NCBI GenBank assembly: GCA_017536845.1
Contig: JAFWCP010000004.1
Coordinates: forward strand, 1 to 7,663
Direction of reading: 5' to 3'
DNA length: 7,663 nucleotides
From: Solobacterium sp.
GTDB taxonomy: Bacteria; Bacillota_I; Bacilli_A; Erysipelotrichales; Erysipelotrichaceae
The notes beneath the pieces are model-generated. The model was not told the DNA's origin, searched no databases, and was given only the letters and a program-made list of their open reading frames with translations. Made by a program: the position numbers and the translations under genes. The stretch's first letter is position 1. Every line of letters begins with the position of its first letter. This document shows, piece by piece, positions 1-5,800 of this stretch.

Positions 1-288
1 ATCAACAGACTGGCAGAAGGCAATCCATATACGGTACAGGAAGTGTTTGGCATAGGCGATGATCTGGTAATTCCCAATGGCATTCCAATGAAAGAGATTG
101 AAGCACAGAAGGAAAAATCGAAAAGCATCATTGCAAAGAGCATAGATAAGCTGATTGCACGCAGAGAACAATTGAAAAGGAAAAGAGAGGAGAAAAAGGA
201 AAAAAGAAAAGCCACAGTCCTTGAAAAGCGTAATAATCGGAAAGACAAAATACTCGCTGCCGCCTCAGCTCCGGAAATTGGTGAATAA
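1..288 (+). CDS. C-terminal end of an unrecognised protein with a basic tail (5' partial)
   Basis: The plus-strand frame is open from the first base of the window to TAA at 286-288, giving 95 residues of a protein whose start lies upstream. I do not recognise the family. The first ~35 residues look globular (a GIGDDLVIPNGIP stretch). From about residue 35 onward the chain is almost all Lys, Arg, Glu and Gln (for example KRKREEKKEKRK), predicting a long, highly charged basic helix that could bind nucleic acid or act as a flexible tail. A GTG at 43 could start a shorter ORF, but no good ribosome binding site precedes it and the frame continues upstream, so a truncated longer gene is more likely. 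Its base composition is more A/T-rich than the genes downstream. The gene ends before the hairpin at 312-343. Confidence 0.6.
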   Translation: MNRLAEGNPYTVQEVFGIGDDLVIPNGIPMKEIEAQKEKSKSIIAKSIDKLIARREQLKRKREEKKEKRKATVLEKRNNRKDKILAAASAPEIGE

Positions 289-311
289 TATATCTCTCTT
301 CAATATGAAAA

Positions 312-350
312 CCCGTTACAGTTTAGTCTAAACTGTAAACGGGCTTTCGT
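312..350. terminator. Hairpin terminator between convergent genes (weak T tract)
   Basis: CCCGTTACAGTTTA (312-325) pairs with TAAACTGTAAACGGG (329-343) across a 3-nt loop, with one bulged A. It is followed on the plus strand by CTTTCGTATT, a poor T tract. It lies 24 nt past the stop of the partial gene and is its most likely terminator. Read on the minus strand, it is followed by TTTTCATATT, so it could also act in that direction. Confidence 0.6.
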
Positions 351-379
351 ATTGCTTGAAAAACTGTGAGTAGTAACCA

Positions 380-408
380 AAAAAACTCAGCAGCTGCTGA
401 GTTTTTTT
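380..408. terminator. Strong bidirectional rho-independent terminator
   Basis: A perfect 18-bp palindrome, ACTCAGCAGCTGCTGAGT (385-402), is flanked by an A run on the left and eight T's on the right (T402 to T408 plus pairing). It begins 8 bp beyond the stop codon (416-418) of the minus-strand CW_7 gene and fits as its terminator. The flanking A and T tracts let it work from both directions, backing up the weaker hairpin at 312-343. Confidence 0.85.
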
Positions 409-415
409 ACCGCGA

Positions 416-910
416 TTATTTGAGAAGCTTGTTGACAAGCGCCTGAACAGTATTGTAGTCATAGCCGGCAGCAGTGAGCTTCTGCTTACGCTCATCACCG
501 TTGCCCCACTTGCCATTGATGACTTCCTTGGCAATCTCTTCGATGGACTTCTTGGCAGCAGCACCGGCACCGAGGATCTTGTTGACCTCAGCCTGGACTG
601 CGTTGTAATCAAATCCGGCAGCTGTCAGCTTCTGCTTACGCTCATCACCATTGCCCCACTTGCCATTAATGACTTCCTTGGCAAGTTCAGCAACGGACTT
701 GGCAGCGGCAGAGCCGGCACCGAGGATCTTGTTGACCTCAGCCTGAACGGCGTTGTAATCAAATCCGGCAGCAGTCAGCTTCTGCTTGCGTTCATCACCG
801 TTGCCCCAATTGCCATTAATGACTTCCTTGGCGAGTTCGGCAACAGACTTTGCGGCTGTTTCTGTCTTGGCGGCAGCAGCCTTTTTCAGTGCATCAACCT
901 GTAACGGCAT
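416..910 (-). CDS. Stand-alone triple CW_7 (Cpl-7) repeat protein
   Basis: The 164-aa product is a short Ala/Lys-rich N-terminus (residues 1-21) followed by three copies of the CW_7 repeat at residues 22-63, 72-113 and 122-164. The repeats are spaced exactly 50 residues (150 bp) apart and joined by Gly/Ala/Lys linkers. Each carries the family signature: a KEVINGKWGNGDERKQKL-like stretch, then TAAG-[FY]-DYN-x-VQ-x-x-VNK. CW_7 repeats are known from the C-terminus of the phage Cp-7 lysozyme and other lysins, where they bind the muropeptide part of peptidoglycan without needing choline. No catalytic domain, signal peptide or membrane segment is visible, so the protein would stay in the cytoplasm unless released by lysis. 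I chose ATG at 908-910 (MPLQVDALKK) over the upstream in-frame ATG at 932-934 because AAGGAGGG lies 7 nt before it. The gene is monocistronic, with its own promoter and terminator. It could be a lysin accessory, a phage remnant or a wall-fragment binder. Confidence 0.9.
   Translation of the reverse strand: MPLQVDALKKAAAAKTETAAKSVAELAKEVINGNWGNGDERKQKLTAAGFDYNAVQAEVNKILGAGSAAAKSVAELAKEVINGKWGNGDERKQKLTAAGFDYNAVQAEVNKILGAGAAAKKSIEEIAKEVINGKWGNGDERKQKLTAAGYDYNTVQALVNKLLK
722..847 (-). repeat. CW_7 repeat 1 of 3 (residues 22-63)
   Basis: This is the N-terminal copy of the 42-residue CW_7 unit. It differs from copy 2 mainly by N instead of K in the GNWGNG stretch. Copies 2 (572-697) and 3 (419-547) follow on the minus strand at an exact 150-bp period. 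Copies 1 and 2 are nearly identical, so this is a recent internal duplication or a homogenised array. Copy 3 is the most diverged (SIEEIAKEV start; YDYNTVQALVNKLL end). Confidence 0.85.
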
Positions 911-917
911 AATTAAG

Positions 918-925
918 CCCTCCTT
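918..925 (-). promoter_or_regulatory. Shine-Dalgarno sequence deciding the CW_7 gene start
   Basis: On the minus strand this reads AAGGAGGG, with a 7-nt spacer before the ATG at 908-910. It overlaps what would be codons of the longer ORF from 934, which argues for the shorter start. Confidence 0.85.
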
Positions 926-936
926 TTTATGCATTC

Positions 937-950
937 ATTATAGCATATGC
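937..950 (-). promoter_or_regulatory. Extended -10 promoter for the CW_7 gene
   Basis: The minus strand reads TGC then TATAAT (TATAAT at 937-942, TG at 944-945), an extended -10 element. No good -35 is seen at 16-18 bp, which fits extended -10 dependence. The A-rich stretch opposite the T tract at 998-1013 lies farther upstream. The 8-bp palindrome GCATATGC (943-950) overlaps the extended element and could be an operator half, but this is weak. Confidence 0.6.
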
Positions 951-974
951 GGTTTTTCGATGGGCTGTGAAACC

Positions 975-984
975 ATGTGCACAT
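975..984. other. 10-bp perfect palindrome in the divergent intergenic region
   Basis: ATGTGCACAT is self-complementary and lies about 33 bp upstream of the CW_7 gene's -10 element. It is the right size for a dimeric repressor or activator site, but a palindrome of this length can occur by chance and no second copy was seen. Confidence 0.25.
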
Positions 985-1015
985 AAACGGAATGAAACTT
1001 TTTTTCTTTTTTTCG

Positions 1016-1053
1016 GTCATCTGGAATCTTTCTGACTATATAGATAGTGGAGG
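1016..1053 (+). repeat. Leader direct repeat, copy 1 (38 bp)
   Basis: This segment runs from GTCATCTG through CTTTCTGACTATATAGA to TGGAGG and matches 1155-1192 at 35 of 38 positions. Weaker similarity extends upstream (AAACG-GAATGA and a T-rich run before both copies). It contains a TATATA (1037-1042) and ends in an SD-like TGGAGG, yet no gene follows it. It looks like a leftover promoter/leader whose gene has been lost. Confidence 0.75.
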
Positions 1054-1154
1054 CATGCAGCTTACGACCTTGCAGGGGGGATACGTACGTCTTGCGGGCC
1101 GGGCATCTGCCTGCAGCTTTCCAGGAAACGTGAATGATCCGGAAAGGTTTTTGC

Positions 1155-1192
1155 GTCATCTGAAATCTTTCTGACTATATAGAGAATGGAGG
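1155..1192 (+). repeat. Leader direct repeat, copy 2 (38 bp), upstream of the nuclease-like gene
   Basis: This is the second copy of the 38-bp leader, starting 139 bp after the first. It precedes the 387-aa gene at 1240. It carries TATATA at 1176-1181 with a poor -35-like TTGCGT at 1151-1156 (19-bp spacer), and the same arrangement exists in copy 1. It may hold the promoter of the gene, but the -35 match is weak. Confidence 0.7.
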
Positions 1193-1214
1193 ATTCCGGA
1201 TTCTGCGGGAATCC
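1191..1214 (+). other. Possible 5'-leader hairpin before the nuclease-like gene
   Basis: GGATTCC (1191-1197) can pair with GGAATCC (1208-1214). Alternatively, GGATTC (1198-1203) can pair with GAATCC (1209-1214) over a 5-nt loop. The two pairings are mutually exclusive and lie between the leader repeat and the true Shine-Dalgarno sequence. They could affect translation, but the stems are short. Confidence 0.3.
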
Positions 1215-1226
1215 CACGCACCGGAA

Positions 1227-1233
1227 GAGGAGG
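1227..1233 (+). promoter_or_regulatory. Shine-Dalgarno sequence deciding the nuclease-like gene start
   Basis: GAGGAGG lies 6 nt before ATG 1240. The in-frame ATG at 1186 sits inside the leader repeat with no ribosome binding site before it, so 1240 is the preferred start. Confidence 0.85.
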
Positions 1234-1239
1234 AAAGAA

Positions 1240-2403
1240 ATGAGCGAAGAGACTTTAAAGACAAAGGACATGGCATCGGAAACCGAGGAAAAGGGTTCGG
1301 AAGAAAACAAGGTAGCGGCGAAGAAAAAGTCTCCCGTCATCGAAAGACTGGCTGTCGAGAGCCAAGGGAAAAACACGGAGCGGGAACTGCTGAAGATGTC
1401 AGGGTGGGCAAGGAAGTATGGCCTCGCGCACCATCCGGCTTTCATTTCAGCGCTTCTGCTTCTGGCGGAGGCCACAGGCATCAGTTTCAGCCTGAAAACG
1501 GAAGTGACGATGGAACATGGCATGTATCGTGCGGATGCGTATATCCGTCTGCCGGAAAAGACGCGGACCGACAATTCGATCTTCGGGATCCTGAGCCGGT
1601 ATTCACCGTATTCCGTGATCGAGTTCAAATCCTTCTGGGATGATCTGTCCAGGCCTGTTCTGGCCAAAGGGGTGTATTACAAGGAAATGCTTTCTCACTC
1701 ATTGAGCAGGGAGGACCCGGACGCCGTCAGGATGGCAACGGTATACGCCGTGCCGGACATATCAAAAAGCCTGCTGGACTATTTCACAGTTCATGGGAAA
1801 ATTGAACTTGAAAAGCTGACAGATGGTGTTTATTCTGTCAGTAACTACAGTGCGGATCCCGTTTATATCGTGACTTACGGGAAACTGAAGGGGAAGGAAA
1901 ATGCCCTGCTGAGGATCTTTACCAGGGACGCAGGCTATGATGATTACAGGATTGTGGCAGAGTACATTGAGAAGATGGCAGAGGAAGGAAATGAAATCGG
2001 CAGGACGGAAGGGCTCCTGCTGAGTTATCTGGACAGAAGATTTCCGGAATACCGGCAGGCCAGGGCAAAAGAGAAAGGAAGTGACTTTATGACAGTCAGA
2101 GAGGATTGCTTAAGCAGGTATTTTGAAGTTGTGGATGAAAAGCTGGAAATGGAAAAAACGCTGGAAGAGCAGAAAAAAGCGTTGGAAGATCAGAAACGGC
2201 AATGGGCCGCAGAAAAAGAAAATCTGGAAGACACAGTGAAACTGCTTCGGGAAAAGATTGATGAACTGGAAAAGAACTCGGGCAGCGGCCTTTCTGCCGG
2301 TCAGAGTTCTGTTCTGCCAGCCCTGGCTGAAATCGGCAGGCAGGTGAAAAAGGCGGCCGGCAGATTCGGCATGCTGATATTCGGGATCGGGATGCTGAGA
2401 TAA
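1240..2403 (+). CDS. PD-(D/E)XK-nuclease-like protein with C-terminal coiled coil (Rpn-like)
   Basis: The 387-aa cytoplasmic protein starts at ATG 1240 behind a strong SD. The N-terminal ~30 residues are charged and low-complexity. A globular domain follows (about residues 45-270). Within it, D99 (in RADAYIRL) and E128-x-K130 (in VIEFKSF, after a predicted strand) are spaced like the D...(D/E)-x-K catalytic core of PD-(D/E)XK nucleases, including the Rpn / transposase-like nuclease families of Bacillota. I cannot name the exact family. From about residue 300 a coiled coil follows (EKTLEEQKKALEDQKR and onward to REKIDELEKN), then a Gly/Ser linker and a helix. The last 11 residues (GMLIFGIGMLR) do not match the second copy downstream, which ends RFSSFCRETIRLIQ and on, so this C-terminus appears to have been cut by a duplication junction. 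Met284 could serve as an internal start. Alternative: a non-catalytic scaffold of the same fold. Confidence 0.75.
   Translation: MSEETLKTKDMASETEEKGSEENKVAAKKKSPVIERLAVESQGKNTERELLKMSGWARKYGLAHHPAFISALLLLAEATGISFSLKTEVTMEHGMYRADAYIRLPEKTRTDNSIFGILSRYSPYSVIEFKSFWDDLSRPVLAKGVYYKEMLSHSLSREDPDAVRMATVYAVPDISKSLLDYFTVHGKIELEKLTDGVYSVSNYSADPVYIVTYGKLKGKENALLRIFTRDAGYDDYRIVAEYIEKMAEEGNEIGRTEGLLLSYLDRRFPEYRQARAKEKGSDFMTVREDCLSRYFEVVDEKLEMEKTLEEQKKALEDQKRQWAAEKENLEDTVKLLREKIDELEKNSGSGLSAGQSSVLPALAEIGRQVKKAAGRFGMLIFGIGMLR
2074..2091 (+). promoter_or_regulatory. Putative internal ribosome binding site and in-frame start (Met284)
   Basis: Inside the nuclease-like gene, AAAGGAAG (2074-2081) sits 7 nt before an in-frame ATG (2089-2091). 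Translation from here would give a 104-aa C-terminal protein (2089-2403) that lacks the nuclease core and keeps the coiled coil. The same ribosome-binding sequence, spacer and ATG recur in the downstream copy (2445-2462), where the upstream nuclease domain is absent. E. coli rpn genes are known to make C-terminal inhibitory proteins from such in-frame internal starts; use of this site here is inference. Confidence 0.4.
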
Positions 2404-2444
2404 GCAACTGCTTTCCGGGATACCGGAAGGCAAGAGCCAAAGAG

Positions 2445-2452
2445 AAAGGAAG
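2445..2452 (+). promoter_or_regulatory. Ribosome binding site of the C-terminal-only copy
   Basis: AAAGGAAG with a 7-nt spacer (TGACTTT) to ATG 2460, identical to the internal site in the full gene at 2074-2088. Confidence 0.55.
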
Positions 2453-2459
2453 TGACTTT

Positions 2460-2831
2460 ATGACAGTCAGAGAGGATTGCTTAAGCAGGTATTTTGCAGT
2501 TGTGGATGAAAAGCTGGAAATGGAAAAAAAATTGTCCGACAAGGACAAAGCACTGGAAGATAAGGACAAAGCACTGGAAGATAAGGACAAAGCACTGGCT
2601 GATAAGGACAAAGCGTTGGAAGATGAGAAAAATACAGTGCGGATGCTTCGGGAAAAGATTGATGAACTGGAAAAGAACTCGGGCAGCGGCCCGTCTGCCG
2701 GTCAGAGTTCTGTTCTGCCAGCCCTTGCTGAAATCGGCAGGCAGGTGAAAAGAACAGCTGACCGCTTCAGCAGTTTCTGCAGGGAGACGATCAGGCTGAT
2801 TCAAAATCTGAATCAGGAATTCAATGTATGA
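2460..2831 (+). CDS. C-terminal-only copy of the nuclease-like protein (coiled coil; antitoxin-like or remnant)
   Basis: The 123-aa ORF begins at the ATG corresponding to Met284 of the upstream gene and uses the same SD. Residues 1-25 (MTVREDCLSRYF and on) match the upstream protein except one Ala/Glu change. Residues 27-54 are four heptads of DKDKALE type that form a highly charged coiled coil. RMLREKIDELEKN and the Gly/Ser linker with SAGQSSVLPALAEIGRQVK then match again. The C-terminal helix (RFSSFCRETIRLIQNL) has no counterpart in the upstream protein and is probably the family's original ending. There is no nuclease core. It lies 56 bp past the upstream stop, so both could be translated from one transcript. 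It is either a decaying 3' fragment or a functional small partner that hetero-oligomerises with the full-length protein through the coiled coil. The reading frame is intact and the repeats are in frame, which mildly favours function. Confidence 0.55.
   Translation: MTVREDCLSRYFAVVDEKLEMEKKLSDKDKALEDKDKALEDKDKALADKDKALEDEKNTVRMLREKIDELEKNSGSGPSAGQSSVLPALAEIGRQVKRTADRFSSFCRETIRLIQNLNQEFNV
2538..2621 (+). repeat. Four tandem 21-bp (7-aa) coiled-coil repeats
   Basis: The four 21-bp units start at 2538, 2559, 2580 and 2601 and encode DKDKALE, DKDKALE, DKDKALA and DKDKALE. Units differ by one to a few bases. A 7-residue period keeps both the reading frame and the heptad register, so copy number can change without breaking the coiled coil. 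The upstream paralogue has only related, non-identical heptads (EEQKKAL, EDQKRQW) here. Confidence 0.95.
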
Positions 2832-2855
2832 ATGCGCTTTCACTTTCATCCTTTC

Positions 2856-2861
2856 TATAAT
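2856..2861 (+). promoter_or_regulatory. Candidate -10 element for the secreted hydrolase gene
   Basis: A consensus TATAAT lies 26 bp before ATG 2888 and 24 bp after the preceding stop. No convincing -35 is seen 16-18 bp upstream (TGCGCT at 17 bp). If used, the 5' leader would be very short (about 20 nt), just covering the SD. Confidence 0.4.
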
Positions 2862-2873
2862 GGCATCACAAGG

Positions 2874-2880
2874 AAAGGAG
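2874..2880 (+). promoter_or_regulatory. Shine-Dalgarno sequence of the secreted hydrolase gene
   Basis: AAAGGAG with a 7-nt spacer to ATG 2888. It fixes the start directly before a textbook signal peptide. Confidence 0.85.
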
Positions 2881-2887
2881 CGAAAGT

Positions 2888-5800
2888 ATGATCGCAAAGA
2901 AAGCATTTTCCATTCTGGCATCTCTTGGCATGGCGCTTACCGTAACGGTACCTGCCTATGCAGAAGAAACAGAGATTCAGGCGAAGGGCTATACGGATGT
3001 CGGCTATACCGTTCTCGATGAATGGCTAGGCCCGACAGGCACGTATCCGGCCCGTCACATCAGCGGCTTTGACCTGACATTTGCCGGTGAGCCGGAAGGC
3101 GTTGAACCCGGTGACTTCACTGTCATTGACGAAGAGTATGAAGCTGCCGGTACGTTTGACAACGGCGTCCTGACCGTATCAGCGGCTGCTGCTGAAGGAA
3201 ACACGGTAAAACTCACCATACCGGCCGATAAGGCATCAACAGCGATGGCATATACCGGCGGCCTGGATTTCCGGAGAAGAAAGGTTTCCTACCGCATTGT
3301 CATCAACAATGATATCAAGGCAAAGGACGGCAAGGTCCTTGCCGCGGCCGGTGATTTCGTCAAGGTCACACAGGATGAAATCGAACAGATCGGTACAGGA
3401 AGATTTGAAGAACTGGTCCTGACCAGCGACAATGCCGGCAATAACATCTACCTGATGGTTTCCCTGCCGGAAAACTATGATGAAAACGGCAGTTATCCGC
3501 ATGTCTTCCATGTGACAGGCGGCGGCCAGCAGTACAAGAAGAATCAGAATCTGGACCCGGAAATCTATGGCGAAGACAATTTCGGTGTAGGCGTTGACTG
3601 CGATTATGCGCCGTACACCTTCGCTACCCAGGATGAAGATACCATCGTGGTGACCTTCCAGTCCATCGGCCAGCGTGACCTGCAGCCGGAAGGCTACAGC
3701 TACAGCAAGGACGTCAACCAGGCAGTGGAATACTTCCTGGACAACTATGCCGTTGACAGCAGCAGGGTGTATGCGGTAGGCAACTCCATGGGCGGCAACA
3801 TCATGTCTGAAGCTGTTGCCATGAGGCCTGACCTCTATGCGGCATACGTTCCCTGCAATACAAGCATTGTCATGGGCACCCAGAGAATCGATCCGGAAGA
3901 TACGGAAAACGAGATTTACCAGAAGTGCCTGTCCTATGTCAGAAGCTATATCTCGGAAGAAGTTGCCATCAGCTTCAATGCCGGCCGCAATGACCCGACC
4001 GGTTCCTGGGCGAGCGATCAGCTGCCGTATCAGATGCTGGTGGATGAATACAAGGCTGCCGGTTATACCGATGAACAGATCAGTGAACTCGTGCAGATGC
4101 ATACCTATGAGGATGAGGATTTCCACGCCGTAGGTTCCCATTACTACCATGGTGCAACCGGCCTGATGTGCCTGAACAAGGATGTTCTGGCCTGGGTCTA
4201 CAGGCAGCAGAAGCCGGAAACCCGGGTGTCTGAAACTGCCAATGACTTCGCGAAGGTCTACGGTTACAGCGCTGCCGCGGCAATGACTTACAGAAGTGAA
4301 AACGGCCTTGCGACGCCGACCTTCCTGGTTTACCCAGACGGCCAGGTATCCCGACTGCAGGCGGAAAAGCTCCTCGAAGATATGGGAATCTTCGATATCG
4401 TTGATGAAGAAAACGGTGCCGTATATGTGATCAATCCGGCCGAAGCGGAATACAGCAGCGCTGATGCGGAAGCATTTGTCTCCCTGCTCGATGTCCTGAC
4501 CCCGATGGCCATGAACACCAAGCTGATCGGCATCGGCAGCGGTTCCACCTTTATAAGCAATGAACTCAATGAAAAGCTCTGGTCCGTTGCCGGCCTCATG
4601 CTGTATGGCGGCGAAGAAGGCAAACCGGTGAAATACGCGGTTCCCGCCTATATCAGCGGCACATCCGGCAAGGCATATACCGATGCCGCGGATGCGGAAA
4701 ACGAGTTTGAAAAGGTGATTGTTTCCGAAAACGAAGAAACACTCGGTGAAGCATTTGCCAATGCCTGGAAGGAAATCTTTGTCAAGAACGGCCGGGTAGG
4801 CAATATCACCGGCACGTTCTACACAAAGCCGACTTCCATCGAACGTCCGTTTGAATACTTCTCTTATCTTGACTGCGCGAGCATGGGCATTCAGAGAACT
4901 GTCGTCGATACGTATGATTTTGATGGCGACGGCATCATGAACCTGTGGTATGAGTACCTGCCCGAGGCAACTGTGGAAGCCCCTGCTTCCAGCGTCCCGA
5001 TGGTCCTTCTGCTCCATGGCAATACCAATGACCCGAGAACCCAGGCCAATACTTCCGGCTGGCCGAAGGTGGCAGCTGAAAACGGCATCATCCTGGTGGA
5101 ACCGGAATGGCAGGGCGGCATGGTCAGCGGTACGCAGATCGACGCGATGACCGAAGATGACAGCACCTCCGAAAACAATGACATCATCAAGATGCTTGAT
5201 GTCGTGCTGGCAAAGTATCCGCAGATTGATGCTTCCCGTATCTATGTCGAAGGTCTTTCCCGCGGTTCGGTCAACTCCATCAACATCGCTTTGACAAATC
5301 CCGACATCTTTGCGGCTGTCGGTGCCCATTCTGCCGGCACCATGGAAAACTTCTATGACGGACTGATGGAATATGCACAGGCCAGTGACTATGAAGTACC
5401 CATCTTCTTTATCGCCGGTGACAAGGACCAGTTCTATCCGCTGCCTGCCAAGGGCGAGAAGGGCAGTGTCTTCATGGCTCTGCAGCTTTACCAGGTCATT
5501 AACGGCCTTGAACCTTCAAAGTTTGAAGATCTTGCCCTGACTGAGGAAGACATCGACTTCGGCCTGAAGTTTGATGAATATCACAAGACTGAGAATGCCG
5601 GAACGCTGGATGTCCGTACAGGCGAACTGAAGAAAGATGGCAGAACCCTGATTTCGATGAACGCGGTTGATAACTGGGGCCATTGGAACTATGAACCTGC
5701 CGCTGCTCTGATGTGGGATTTCTTCAAGGATTTCACAAAGGATGCGGAAGACAGACATCCGGATATCCTGATCTATGACCGGACAGGAACAATGGATGAA

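Larger units (their letters stand above)
2412..2831 (+). repeat. Tandem partial duplication of the 3' part of the nuclease-like gene
   Basis: Similarity to 2041-2366 starts at about 2412 (TTTCCGG then ATACCGG). It is almost exact from 2442 to 2528, breaks over the coiled coil, and resumes almost exactly at 2644-2751. The intact ends and variable middle show that the coiled coil evolves by repeat change while the flanks stay fixed. The N-terminal nuclease domain is missing from this copy. Confidence 0.85.

Noticed and set aside
422..847. 150-bp-spaced repeats as a CRISPR-like array
   Set aside because: The repeats are coding, 42-residue CW_7 units with coding linkers; period and length do not fit CRISPR.
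911..934. Longer start (ATG at 932-934) for the CW_7 gene
   Set aside because: Its first codons are the SD sequence of the inner ATG at 908-910, and the longer start would sit only a few bases after the -10 element.
1186..1239. Upstream in-frame ATG at 1186 as the start of the nuclease-like gene
   Set aside because: It lies inside the 38-bp leader repeat and has no SD before it. ATG 1240 has GAGGAGG at a 6-nt spacing, and the 18 extra residues are unlike a protein start.
1000..1240. Insertion-sequence remnant to explain the direct repeats
   Set aside because: The 38-bp repeats are direct, not inverted, there is no transposase fragment between them, and the downstream 3' duplication is better explained by exchange between paralogous genes.
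2089..2403. Annotating the internal 104-aa frame as a separate gene
   Set aside because: The SD and ATG are good, but translation from within a gene cannot be shown from sequence alone, so it is listed only as a putative start site.
3236..5329. Very long open frame on the minus strand (about 697 codons) opposite the secreted hydrolase
   Set aside because: It mirrors the plus-strand gene, which has a signal peptide, SD, domain motifs and internal repeats. The antisense translation is His/Ile/Arg-rich with no recognisable domain; it is a by-product of the codon use of the real gene.
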